From contig OZ241924.1 in NCBI GenBank assembly GCA_965203925.1, positions 6,572,001 to 6,636,000 of the forward strand: 64,000 bases of DNA. The letters are read 5' to 3'. The stretch is from VXMF01 sp965203925. Its GTDB lineage: Bacteria > Acidobacteriota > Terriglobia > Bryobacterales > UBA6623. The notes under the pieces are model-generated. The model made no database searches and was not told the DNA's origin. It saw nothing but the letters and a program-made list of their open reading frames with translations. Position numbers and translations under genes: made by a program. This document shows, one piece after another, positions 55,457-64,000 of this stretch (within the stretch, counting starts at the first letter, position 1; each line of letters starts with the position of its first letter).

Positions 55457-56269
55457 CTACCTCGTCGGATTCTTGAGCGGCCGCAACTCGATGTTTCGGT
55501 AGAACAGTTCCGAGCCCTCGGACTGGAACAGGATCTTCCCTTTCGCCAGGCTGGCGTCGCTTCCTTCCATGACGAACGATCCATTGACCCAGTACTTCAC
55601 GCGATCCCCGTCAGCAACCATCTCGAGGACATTCCACTCTCCGTGCGGCTTCTCGACCTCATTGTTGGGATCCCGGAAACCGGCAGGCGCACGGTAGTGC
55701 ATGGGCCAGCCGTCCTTGCGGCCGAGGTCGGTCTTGTTGAATCGGTCGATCTGGATTCCGAGATCGCCGCCTTTTCTTACGCCGTTCACCGTCATCTCCG
55801 CTCCGCCGAGCAGGATCACGTCACCTGTGCCGCCTTCCATGATCTGGAATTCGAGCGACTTAGGCCAGATTCCGCCGTTGGCCGTGGCGGCATCGGCACG
55901 CTTCCGCACCTCGACGGCGCGATATAGGATGCCGCTGTCACGTGTCATGTTCTGTCGACGTCCGTGTGTGGCTTCGCCCCATTTGAATTCGACGCGAAGG
56001 TAGAAGTCGCTGTACTCCTTCTTGGTGATGAAGTAGCCGTACGGCATACCTTCCACACGGATCGTTCCGTCGTCGAGCAGCCGGAAGACTCCGTCAGGGT
56101 CATGGTTGAAGCCCTGTCCGAACACGAAGGTATCGAAGTGCTCCATGCTCTTGCCGTCGAACAAGTGAACCGGTTCGCCGGAGGGAGGAATCTCGACCGC
56201 GGATACAGCGGCCACCAAGGCGAGGAACGCTGCCATGCAAAGGATCGGTCCAATTCGCATCGGGCTCAT
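55457..56269 (-). CDS. DUF1080 (3-keto-disaccharide hydrolase-like) protein
   Basis: The 270-residue protein has a signal peptide (ILCMAAFLALVAAVSAVEIP) and a DUF1080 beta-sandwich: VHLFDGKSMEHFDTFVFGQG, then SDFYLRVEFKWGEATHGRRQ, DSGILYRAVEVRKRADAATA and FQSEGSELFYRNIELRPL. DUF1080 members are concanavalin-like; some cleave 3-keto-glycosides. It lies upstream of the frameshifted secreted protein in the same direction, 33 bases away. Substrate is not known here. Confidence 0.9.
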   Translation of the reverse strand: MSPMRIGPILCMAAFLALVAAVSAVEIPPSGEPVHLFDGKSMEHFDTFVFGQGFNHDPDGVFRLLDDGTIRVEGMPYGYFITKKEYSDFYLRVEFKWGEATHGRRQNMTRDSGILYRAVEVRKRADAATANGGIWPKSLEFQIMEGGTGDVILLGGAEMTVNGVRKGGDLGIQIDRFNKTDLGRKDGWPMHYRAPAGFRDPNNEVEKPHGEWNVLEMVADGDRVKYWVNGSFVMEGSDASLAKGKILFQSEGSELFYRNIELRPLKNPTR

Positions 56270-56886
56270 GATAGATCCGTTCTGCCGCCCAGATCTGAGT
56301 CTGCGCTCCAGTAGCGGGCCAGAAGTGCCCCGAATGTCACTCTGGAAGCCTATTCAGATGGAGCTTGCCATCCTTTGCATGGACGCGTCCGCTTCTCCGC
56401 CTACCTGATCGTGGCCATCCTTGTGTCGTCTGATTGGATCCCAAAATGGCCCAAGGCGGCATGCCGGGTGCACTAGAGGTCCGCTACGGACACTGGCAGG
56501 ACCAGCACTGGCTCCAGATCGTCGGGCTCCGAAATGCTGGGCTGTGCGGGCAGCCTTACGAGACTGCGACGGAGCTACCGCGATAGCGCGGGCTGATGGG
56601 CAGCAGTGAGGACATGGACCGGGCGATCGGAATGCGACGCCGATACACCCACCCAATGCAGGCCTGGGCGAAAAGCTTCAACCCAACATGAGCGCAATCT
56701 GAGCAGGTTGGTACACCATGCAGAAATCCTGAACCTGCCCTGAGCCCAATAGACGTGCTCGGCATGGGATCTGCTGGCGTGCCTCGAAGGCAAGGTGCCC
56801 TGCGGCCTGTGAGCATTGCTGCCCGAACCATCTCGCGCGGTCAAAGACTGCTTTCCGTTACCTGCGGCTGTGCAAACCTGTACTCG
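56270..56886. other. Intergenic, no gene seen
   Basis: About 600 bases between divergent genes (DUF1080 minus, RluA plus). Open frames are not convincing. Promoters for both neighbours must lie here, but none is clear. Confidence 0.5.
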
Positions 56887-57858
56887 ATGCGCCTGACGGT
56901 TCCGGCATCGGCGGCGGGCACGCGCTTGGATCGCTTTGTCCGCGACCACGCCGGAGACACGAGCCGCTCCGCCATCATCCGGTGGATTCGCGAGGGCAAC
57001 GTCCGGGTCAACGGAGATACAGTTCGGGCGCCGGCCCGCCGGGTGCGCACAGGCGAGACCATCGATGCTCAGCCAATCAAGCCGCCTCCCCTGCGAGCTG
57101 AGCCGGAGGACATCGAACTTGAGATCGTGTTCGAGGATGACGACATCGCGGTCGTCAACAAGCCGGCAGGCATGGTCGTGCACGCTGGGGCGGGCGTGCG
57201 GTCCGGGACTCTCGTAAACGCGTTGCTGCACCGCTTCGGGCCATTCTCGGACGTACCGGGAAACCTCCGGCCCGGGATCGTGCACCGACTCGACCGCTAT
57301 ACGTCTGGCGTGATCGCGGTCGCAAAGAATGAGCGCTCGCAGCGCAGGCTGCAGGGCCAGTTCGAGCGCAGGAAAGTCTTGAAGGTCTACCGGGCCGCGG
57401 TGGAGGGTGTACTCCCTAGGGACCCACATGAGAGCCGCAGGCTCCTCCGGCATGGCCGACCTGTGATGCACGGAGGACACTGGTGGCTCCGATTGGAAAT
57501 GCCCATCCGCCGAGACAGGCGCAATCGTGTTCGCATGTCCGTTTCGGCGGTCGGAAGACCAGCGCTGACGGATGTCCGGCTGGTCCGGGCCGGGGCAGCC
57601 TGCTCGCTGGTCGAAGCCCGCCCAAAGACAGGCCGTACGCACCAGATCAGGGTCCACCTATCGCGCGCGGGTCACCCAGTCGTCGGCGACACCCTGTATG
57701 GTGCCCGCCGCGGCGCGCATGGAGCAGAGCTTGGCGCGCGGTACCTGTTGCACGCCCAGTGCTTGGAGTTCAACCACCCTTCGAGCGGGGAACGGGTGCG
57801 ATTCGAAGCGCCCGAACCCCAGGGTTTCAGGGCGTTCCGTTCAATGGTCGGCATATAA
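56887..57858 (+). CDS. RluA-family pseudouridine synthase
   Basis: The start is ATG 56887, where the S4 domain begins (MRLTVPASAAGTRLDRFVRD); the frame is open to 56755 but has no domain there. S4 is followed by the catalytic domain with DDIAVVNKPAGMVVHAG, the active-site GIVHRLDRYTSGVIAVAKN (Asp of HRLD) and RTHQIRVHLSRAGHPVVGD. It makes pseudouridine in rRNA; RluD is the likely counterpart given the S4 domain. 323 residues. Confidence 0.92.
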   Translation: MRLTVPASAAGTRLDRFVRDHAGDTSRSAIIRWIREGNVRVNGDTVRAPARRVRTGETIDAQPIKPPPLRAEPEDIELEIVFEDDDIAVVNKPAGMVVHAGAGVRSGTLVNALLHRFGPFSDVPGNLRPGIVHRLDRYTSGVIAVAKNERSQRRLQGQFERRKVLKVYRAAVEGVLPRDPHESRRLLRHGRPVMHGGHWWLRLEMPIRRDRRNRVRMSVSAVGRPALTDVRLVRAGAACSLVEARPKTGRTHQIRVHLSRAGHPVVGDTLYGARRGAHGAELGARYLLHAQCLEFNHPSSGERVRFEAPEPQGFRAFRSMVGI

Positions 57859-57870
57859 TGTGAGGTAGGC

Positions 57871-58830
57871 GTGACGATGGTGATTTGGGCGGCGGTCGCA
57901 CTGGTCCTCTTCGGCCTGACGCCCGGCTTGCTGGCCCAAGGGGAGGCCCCGCAAGACTTCACTCCCGTCTTCGCGGGAGAAGAGTCGGACATCATCAAGG
58001 TCGACGTCGCGCGCGTTCCGCTGCTGTTCACGGTGACGGACCGCAAGAATCGGTTCATCACCGACCTTGGCCGAGAGGACTTCACTGTCTACGACGATGG
58101 CTGGGAGCAGGAGATCCGAGAGTTCGACCGCGAGAGCGACCTCCCGTTGAGGATCGGGGTCATTCTTGATACGAGCAATTCTATCCGCCCACGCTTCAAG
58201 TTCGAGCAAGAGGCTGCCATTGAATTCGTGCACGAAATGCTCGCGGATGAGAATGACCGGGCTTTTCTCGTGAGCTTCGACACCCAGGCGGAACTGATCG
58301 TCGACTACACGAGCGACATTGAGGAACTGGCGGACGGCGTGCGCAACCTGCGCGCTGGGGGCGGCACGGCGCTCTATGACGCCATCTACTACGCCTCTCG
58401 CGACAAACTCCCGGAGGACCAACCGAAGGAGCAGTTCCGCCGGACGCTGGTAGTGATCGGTGACGGTCAGGACAACCGTAGCAGCGTGACCCGCGAAGAC
58501 GCGCTGGAGATGGTGCACAAGGCCGAGGCGGTGGTCTACACGATCTCAACGAACCGCAGCGGTGCTGCAGCCGCCGGAGACAAGACGCTGCGGCGCTTCG
58601 CCACTGAGACCGGAGGAGTTGCATTCCACCCGTTGCAAGCTCGCGATCTGCAGCAGTCGTTCTCGAACATTGCTAACGAACTGCGCCACCAGTACTTCAT
58701 CTTGTACTCGCCTGCCCAGTTCGTGAATGACGGTTCCTTCCACACCGTCGAGGTGCGCACGCGCCATCGCAACGCCACCGTTCGCGTCCGCCGCGGGTAC
58801 TACGCTCCGCTGCCGGATGAAGGCAACTGA
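57871..58830 (+). CDS. VWFA-related acidobacterial-type protein
   Basis: The 319-residue exported protein has a signal peptide (AAVALVLFGLTPGLLAQG), then a short beta domain (PLLFTVTDRKNRFITDLGRE DF) and a von Willebrand A domain. The MIDAS metal motif is DTSNS (ILDTSNSIR), with GGTALYDAIYYASR and VVIGDGQDNRS. This matches the VWFA-related domain first defined in Acidobacteria. It lies 12 bases after the RluA gene. Adhesion or protein-binding role is inferred from the family only. Confidence 0.9.
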   Translation: MTMVIWAAVALVLFGLTPGLLAQGEAPQDFTPVFAGEESDIIKVDVARVPLLFTVTDRKNRFITDLGREDFTVYDDGWEQEIREFDRESDLPLRIGVILDTSNSIRPRFKFEQEAAIEFVHEMLADENDRAFLVSFDTQAELIVDYTSDIEELADGVRNLRAGGGTALYDAIYYASRDKLPEDQPKEQFRRTLVVIGDGQDNRSSVTREDALEMVHKAEAVVYTISTNRSGAAAAGDKTLRRFATETGGVAFHPLQARDLQQSFSNIANELRHQYFILYSPAQFVNDGSFHTVEVRTRHRNATVRVRRGYYAPLPDEGN

Positions 58831-58887
58831 CTATCCGTCTACTGACCAGCGGCGGCGAGGCCAGCCGCTCTTGGCGCAGAATTCTTG

Positions 58888-58916
58888 TTGCGTTTTCGGT
58901 TGGTATTCGCTATAAT
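58888..58916 (+). promoter_or_regulatory. recA promoter
   Basis: TTGCGT (58888-58893), a 17-base spacer and a perfect TATAAT (58911-58916) lie 44 bases before the recA ATG. No LexA dyad that I know is visible. Confidence 0.6.
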
Positions 58917-58959
58917 GCGACTTTCAATCCAATAGTGGACGAGGCGAAAGGAGAACCGA

Positions 58960-59991
<1,032 letters not shown>

Positions 59992-60064
59992 GGGAGCGAC
60001 ACGCACGACACAGCCAGCCGCCGGGCTGCGGCAGCGCTGCTGCTCGAATCGACGAACGCCGGGA

Positions 60065-60928
60065 CTATCCGAACACGCTCTCAAAGCGCTGGAATGAGGC
60101 CCGGAACCCGTCCTCGAACGTGCCCCCGGCTGGCCGGTAGACGCTCTCCAGCGAAACGCATCTGGAATAGCCGATACCGCGCAGGCCGTCCGCCAGAGCT
60201 TGGAAGTACGGTGCCAATTGGCCCTCCCCGAACCGCACCTGGTGGACGGTAGCTCCGGGTATGTCCACCGTCAAGTCCTTGATGTGCACGTGCGCCAAGC
60301 AGTCGCGGACGGCGGTGAGGCCGTCCGGGACAGGCCGCTCCGCACAGTAGAGGCTGTTGCCCGGATCCCAGAGGACCCTGAGGCTCTTGGAGCCCAGTTC
60401 GGAGATGAGCCTCGCCCCCAGACGGCACGATGTGATCATCGCGTTGTTGCCGGTCTCGACGGCCAAGGTAATCCCCTCGTCCTCGGCAAGCTGGACAGCC
60501 GGGGCCACCAGCCTCTTGAGCTTGTCCCAAGCGCCGGTGGCGACGTTCCACTGCTCGGCGCCACCGGATCCGAACAGGATCATCTCCTTGCGAAAGCTCA
60601 TGATCCGGACGAGTCGGCAGTCCAGCTCCCTTGCCATCGCGATGCACCTGCGCAAGGCGTCCATCTGGTCGGCGTGGGCACCGACACCTGGCTCGCTTTC
60701 CCCAACCGCCAAGCTGCCAAAGATGTGGCGCGAAATGCAGCAGACCTTCATGCCGCGGCTCCGAAGCATTTCAGAAGCGCGTCCCAACTGGGCGTCGCTG
60801 AGGTCCCCAACCTCGCGGTCCCAGACGTACTGAAGCTCTGCGTGGGACAGGCCGTGCTCTTGCATGACATCGAGCGCATGCTCGAAGTCCCGGCTGATGC
60901 CGTCTGTGATGACCGAAAGCGTCGCCAT
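60065..60928 (-). CDS. TIM-barrel sugar-phosphate isomerase/epimerase-like
   Basis: The 287-residue protein has the AP-endonuclease-2/xylose-isomerase-like TIM-barrel fold: MATLSVITDGISRDFEHALD at the start, RIMSFRKEMILFG, LAVETGNNAMITSCRLGARL, LRVLWDPGNSLYCAERPVPD and VHIKDLTVDIPGATVHQVRF with the metal-binding residues. Members isomerise or dehydrate sugars. It starts 10 bases downstream of a hydroxyacid dehydrogenase stop, which suggests a shared catabolic operon. Substrate not known. Confidence 0.85.
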   Translation of the reverse strand: MATLSVITDGISRDFEHALDVMQEHGLSHAELQYVWDREVGDLSDAQLGRASEMLRSRGMKVCCISRHIFGSLAVGESEPGVGAHADQMDALRRCIAMARELDCRLVRIMSFRKEMILFGSGGAEQWNVATGAWDKLKRLVAPAVQLAEDEGITLAVETGNNAMITSCRLGARLISELGSKSLRVLWDPGNSLYCAERPVPDGLTAVRDCLAHVHIKDLTVDIPGATVHQVRFGEGQLAPYFQALADGLRGIGYSRCVSLESVYRPAGGTFEDGFRASFQRFESVFG

Positions 60929-60937
60929 GTGCGGACC

Positions 60938-61828
60938 CTACCAGCCGGTCTCTGCGCCGGCGATCTCCTCGAGCCACTTCGCCACTGCCCAGTTGTCCTC
61001 GTCGGGGAAAAGGCTGATTCCCGCTTGGAACATCTGCTGGGCCGCACCGGTGGCAAACAGCGGCGTCCCGGCTTCACGGCCGACACTTAGGCAGATGCCA
61101 AGGTCCTTGTGCATGGTGCGAATGCCGCTGCCGGTGTTCATGAACTCGCGGTCGAGGACGTGGCGCGCACACGTCTCGACGAGCGGGCTCCCGGCCGCGC
61201 TGGACATGATCACATCGAACAGCTTCCGGCCCGACACGCCGGTATTGGCACCCAGCACCAGCGCCTCGAAGGTCCCAGCGAAAACGCAGCCGATCAGCAC
61301 CTGCAGGGAAGCCTTTGTGGACTGGCCTTGGCCAATCTCGGTCCCGACATGATGAATCACCTTGGATATCGCTTCGAGCGCGTGCCGGCACTCATCCAGC
61401 ACGGATGGCGCCGCCGCCGCCATCAGCGTGAGGGTCCCGTCGTCGGCACCGGACTTCCCGCCGCTAACGGGACAGTCCACCAGCCGGACACCGGCGGCGG
61501 CAAGAGGGGCCTCTAAGGCGCGCACTTCAGAGGGCAGAATCGTGGCGGTCATGATCACGGTGGAACCAGGCGCCAAGGTTTCAAGCGCACCGCCCTCCCC
61601 CAGAAGCGCCCGGCGGGCCTGGTCCCCGTTAAGGACCATCACGAAGACGCAGTCGGCGCCTTTGGCAGCTGCGGCGCAGCTGTCGGCGGCTTGGCCTCCC
61701 GACCGCTGCAGCAACTCGCGACGGTCCGCCTGAATGTCGTAACCGCTGGTCGGGAATCCGGCCTCAATCAGGTTTCGGGCAATCCCGATCCCCATCTGGC
61801 CCAGTCCGACAACGCACGCCTTTTTCAT
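60938..61828 (-). CDS. 3-hydroxyisobutyrate dehydrogenase-like enzyme
   Basis: The start is ATG 61828, at MKKACVVGLGQMGIGIARNL, the NAD(P)-binding Rossmann start; the longer frame to 61876 is not needed. The substrate motif DCPVSGGKSGADDGTLTLM and the catalytic-Lys region GQGQSTKASLQVLIGCVFAG are present. It belongs to the beta-hydroxyacid dehydrogenases (3-hydroxyisobutyrate, tartronate semialdehyde and relatives). It is upstream of the TIM-barrel isomerase in the same direction. About 296 residues. Confidence 0.9.
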   Translation of the reverse strand: MKKACVVGLGQMGIGIARNLIEAGFPTSGYDIQADRRELLQRSGGQAADSCAAAAKGADCVFVMVLNGDQARRALLGEGGALETLAPGSTVIMTATILPSEVRALEAPLAAAGVRLVDCPVSGGKSGADDGTLTLMAAAAPSVLDECRHALEAISKVIHHVGTEIGQGQSTKASLQVLIGCVFAGTFEALVLGANTGVSGRKLFDVIMSSAAGSPLVETCARHVLDREFMNTGSGIRTMHKDLGICLSVGREAGTPLFATGAAQQMFQAGISLFPDEDNWAVAKWLEEIAGAETGW

Positions 61829-61955
61829 TTGTTCCAACCCGAAGCGCCTATAATAGTCGTTACGATCGCCGCGCACTTTGGGCCCTGCAAGTCGCGGTTC
61901 CGAGACGCTTCGTGCGTCTCCCGCAGCGGTGAGGGCCGACTGCTGGGGCTGACCT

Positions 61956-62044
61956 GCTGGAGTGGCGGAATTGGCAGACGCACTGGACTCAAAATCCAGC
62001 GCCCTTTACTGGGCATGAGGGTTCGACTCCCTCCTCCAGCACCA
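61956..62044 (+). tRNA. tRNA-Leu (CAA)
   Basis: The 89-base gene has the acceptor stem GCTGGAG / CTCCAGC, A discriminator plus encoded CCA, a five-pair anticodon stem CTGGA / TCCAG around CTCAAAA (anticodon CAA), a long variable arm and GGTTCGACTCC. Class II shape fits leucine. tRNA genes are common integration sites, and two nuclease genes follow. Confidence 0.95.
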
Positions 62045-62169
62045 GCCTGAGACATCCCCTCCAGTTCGGACCTGAGCTGACCTTCTTCGAGTAGAGACAC
62101 GTTGGGCGGTGGCCCAATAGCCGGACGCCGGCGTGGGGGACCACTCCGGGCAGTGGGCTGGGCCGACGC

Positions 62170-63159
62170 CTACGCCGCCGCACGATACAGATCGAAGCGC
62201 AATGCCAGCCGGTCTCGGTCCGGATGGTCTGCCCGGCGCCTCGGAAGGTGGATCTTCGAGCCCTGCAGCTGCTTGAGGGACTCCAGCAGCGGACCGTCTT
62301 GCTTTTCGAGCAGCCGCTCGGACACGTGGAGGCAGTACTCCGGATCGATGCCGATCAGGTGCGCGTCGAATGCCGAGTGATGGATCTTGGACAGTGGCAG
62401 GCCGTTTGGGACGACCGGGTGACCGAACTCGTGGGCGTCGGGAACGATGTGGGCTGCGTCGAGTAGGCGCTGCTCGGGCATTCCTGAGACCGCACACCGC
62501 CCGCCATACGCGGTGATGATCGCCGCCCGGAACGTAGCCTGATGCAACCTCTGCTTTACGGACCTCAAGCCGTAGCGGCGCTCCAAGGCTGTGCTCGGAA
62601 ACTGGAAGGAAGGACCGGAGATCTCCGGAGTCGAACCCTGTCGTGGGCCGCCGGTTGCGACAGTGGATGTGGATGCAGCTTCGTACGGCATCCTGAATGC
62701 GATCGAGGAAGTCAGGCTAGCTGCGTCCCAACCCGCGACGAAGGCTGGAACGATCGCCTGATACTTCCCTGGAGCGATGCCAAGGAAGTAGATCACTGGG
62801 ACTCTGAGTTCGTGTGCTTCGCGAAGCCAGCGGTTCTGGGCAGCGTCGGGATTCTGGCCCATGAAGGCATAATTGACGGTCTCGACGCCAGCGTAGATCT
62901 GTTGGTGGACCTTCTCTTGATCGCTATACCAGACCCTTCGCCCCGGACTCGGGTAGACGGTCTTGATCGAGAGCAGGTGGGACATCTGCCGGGGCTTGAA
63001 GATGCCCTGTCGACGATGGTAGATCGGAATCCGGTCTCCCTGGCACCAGAATCCCTCATTGAGGTGCGTCGTCTCGAGCAGGCCGTGAATGCCCTGCATA
63101 CGGCGGACCCACTCGAACGCCGCCGTCCTCAACCGCGCATCATCCTCGCGTGTCGGCAC
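62170..63159 (-). CDS. HNH endonuclease with N-terminal modified-base-reader-like domain
   Basis: The 329-residue protein has a C-terminal HNH domain: GGRCAVSGMPEQRLLDAAHI, VPDAHEFG, then VPNGLPLSKIHHSAFDAHLI. The first 190 residues contain GIFKPRQMSHLLSIKTVY and YAFMGQNPDAAQNRWLREAH, with PVIYFLGIAPGKYQAIVPAF. Such N-terminal parts are found in restriction-type HNH nucleases that test DNA for modified bases. It lies 15 bases downstream of a second HNH gene in the same direction. Defence role is inferred. Confidence 0.8.
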   Translation of the reverse strand: MPTREDDARLRTAAFEWVRRMQGIHGLLETTHLNEGFWCQGDRIPIYHRRQGIFKPRQMSHLLSIKTVYPSPGRRVWYSDQEKVHQQIYAGVETVNYAFMGQNPDAAQNRWLREAHELRVPVIYFLGIAPGKYQAIVPAFVAGWDAASLTSSIAFRMPYEAASTSTVATGGPRQGSTPEISGPSFQFPSTALERRYGLRSVKQRLHQATFRAAIITAYGGRCAVSGMPEQRLLDAAHIVPDAHEFGHPVVPNGLPLSKIHHSAFDAHLIGIDPEYCLHVSERLLEKQDGPLLESLKQLQGSKIHLPRRRADHPDRDRLALRFDLYRAAA

Positions 63160-63174
63160 AGGATTGGGTGACGC

Positions 63175-64000
63175 TCAGCGAAAGCACTTCTCGTTGTGCC
63201 AACTGAGTGCGTTGGGATCGGGCTTCAGATCCACCTTCGACGGAACCCAGACTGCCTGGCCGTGCAGCTTGTAGTAGTCCCTGCCATTCTCAAACTCTTC
63301 CCTGATCCGACGGCTGACTTCGAACCTCAGATCTGGGGACACCGTCACGTAGCCGGAGTCGAAGAGGCTGTGGATGTCCCTGCGCAGCAGCAGGCCGTTC
63401 TGCGGATCGTGCGGGCCTCCCTCGGAGAACGGCTTGATGTGGGCGGCCTCAAGGGCAGGCAGAGTAGCCTCACGGGTGACTGCGCACCGACGGGCGTACG
63501 TGTCTACCACTTGGACTCGGAACGCCCCCTGGCCAAGTCTGGGCTTGACCAGCTGGGGCTTCCCGTACCTGGCAGCGGGTTGCCACTTGGGGTCGGTCGG
63601 GGCCAAGCGGGTCTGCCGTTCAACGACTGCATCCCAGAGAGACCGACCGTCAAGTTCCTTCGCCTCATATCGCTTGAGAGCTACGATGCTGCGAGACCAG
63701 CTCGGAGCGGAAATCCAGTCCTCCTCCGGCCAGAAGAACGGACATGTAAGAATGCGGCAGCCAATCCGGAAGTCAGCCTCGGACTGGCCCCTGTCCCGAC
63801 GATACTGGGCGATCCGGGTTCGCAACTGATAGGCCGATTCGGCACCATTTGCCTGTCCGAATGCATCCCACGCTACATTGCAGGGCAGGATGCTGGCATG
63901 GGTGAAGATCCCACCACCAGCGATCTTGTTTCGAGGCGCCTTCAGTCTGAAGAGGAACAACTCACCGGGCCTCAGGGCCCGGAATGATTTAGCACTAGGC
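63175..64000 (-). CDS. HNH endonuclease, 5' end outside window
   Basis: The frame is open through the window end, reading FRALRPGELFLFRLKAPRN then KIAGGGIFTHAS, typical of an N-terminal EVE/ASCH-like module. So the gene starts beyond 64000, and the TTG at 63960 is not its start. The C-terminal HNH domain is YARRCAVTREATLPALEAAH, then IKPFSEGGPHDPQNGLLLRR and DIHSLFDSGYVTVSPD. EVE-HNH-type nucleases cut DNA with modified cytosines. It precedes the other HNH gene by 15 bases. Confidence 0.85.
   Translation of the reverse strand, partial: PSAKSFRALRPGELFLFRLKAPRNKIAGGGIFTHASILPCNVAWDAFGQANGAESAYQLRTRIAQYRRDRGQSEADFRIGCRILTCPFFWPEEDWISAPSWSRSIVALKRYEAKELDGRSLWDAVVERQTRLAPTDPKWQPAARYGKPQLVKPRLGQGAFRVQVVDTYARRCAVTREATLPALEAAHIKPFSEGGPHDPQNGLLLRRDIHSLFDSGYVTVSPDLRFEVSRRIREEFENGRDYYKLHGQAVWVPSKVDLKPDPNALSWHNEKCFR

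Noticed and set aside
56575..57657. 360-codon open frame antisense to the RluA gene
   Set aside because: Composition is random and the sense strand has the HRLD active site.
61830..61860. TATTAT -10 candidate before the hydroxyacid dehydrogenase
   Set aside because: No supporting -35 element.

Overview
The window looks like a chromosomal segment of a GC-rich member of the Acidobacteriota. The best pointers are a VWFA-related protein of the acidobacterial type beside recA, a TonB receptor with an N-terminal carboxypeptidase-regulatory-like domain, and two copies of the DUF1501/DUF1553 or DUF1552/DUF1592 'planctomycete-cytochrome' gene theme. Taxonomy is inferred from gene content only; there is no rRNA here.

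Layout. 1-2.5 kb: end of a DUF1553-DUF1501 operon. 2.7-7.5 kb: acetyl-CoA synthetase, a small helix-turn-helix-like ORF, a relic of a type ISP restriction-modification enzyme, a NodB deacetylase and an SDR dehydrogenase. 8-11.3 kb: TonB receptor plus a DUF3386-like secreted protein behind a sharp dyad operator. 12.3-14 kb: membrane spermidine-synthase-like protein. 14.4-19.2 kb: accessory island with an IS110 transposase between two ~205-bp direct repeats, a truncated secreted-protease N-terminus, an AT-richer HNH nuclease gene and a decayed IS1595 transposase. 19.5-24.9 kb: DUF1592/cytochrome-DUF1552-ankyrin operon. 25.0-30.8 kb: fragment of a P2-like contractile tail cassette (FI C-terminus, FII, E/E' with a -1 slippery heptamer, T, U, X, D), with two homopolymer frameshifts. 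31.4-33.8 kb: AAA ATPase/nuclease and a BON-domain protein. 33.9-39 kb: sulfatase relic, PQQ-propeller protein, M20 peptidase, Tat-exported FAD oxidoreductase. 39-44.6 kb: xpaC-telA-DUF4178-DUF2617-lipoprotein-DUF350 cluster. 44.7-48.7 kb: argF-argG-argH-argR with tandem ARG-box-like sites. 48.8-52.9 kb: a secreted propeller-trypsin-SUMF1-PPC fusion. 53-54.4 kb: a FitAB-type toxin-antitoxin pair and a broken PIN toxin. 54.4-56.3 kb: a frameshifted secreted protein and a DUF1080 protein. 56.9-62 kb: RluA-type pseudouridine synthase, VWFA protein, recA, TIM-barrel isomerase, beta-hydroxyacid dehydrogenase and tRNA-Leu(CAA). 62.2-64 kb: two HNH nucleases.

How genes fit together. Arginine synthesis is a self-regulated operon with overlapping stops and starts. 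The following xpaC-telA cluster is co-directional and forms a membrane-stress-like cassette. Much of the accessory DNA is decaying: at least eight broken genes are visible. Several breaks sit at homopolymers, so assembly error and true pseudogenisation must be separated. The most system-like candidates are the DUF350/DUF4178/DUF2617/TelA cluster, the trypsin-SUMF1 fusion, the IS110 locus with flanking structured repeats, the partial contractile tail with a P2-type frameshift signal, and the HNH pair beside tRNA-Leu.
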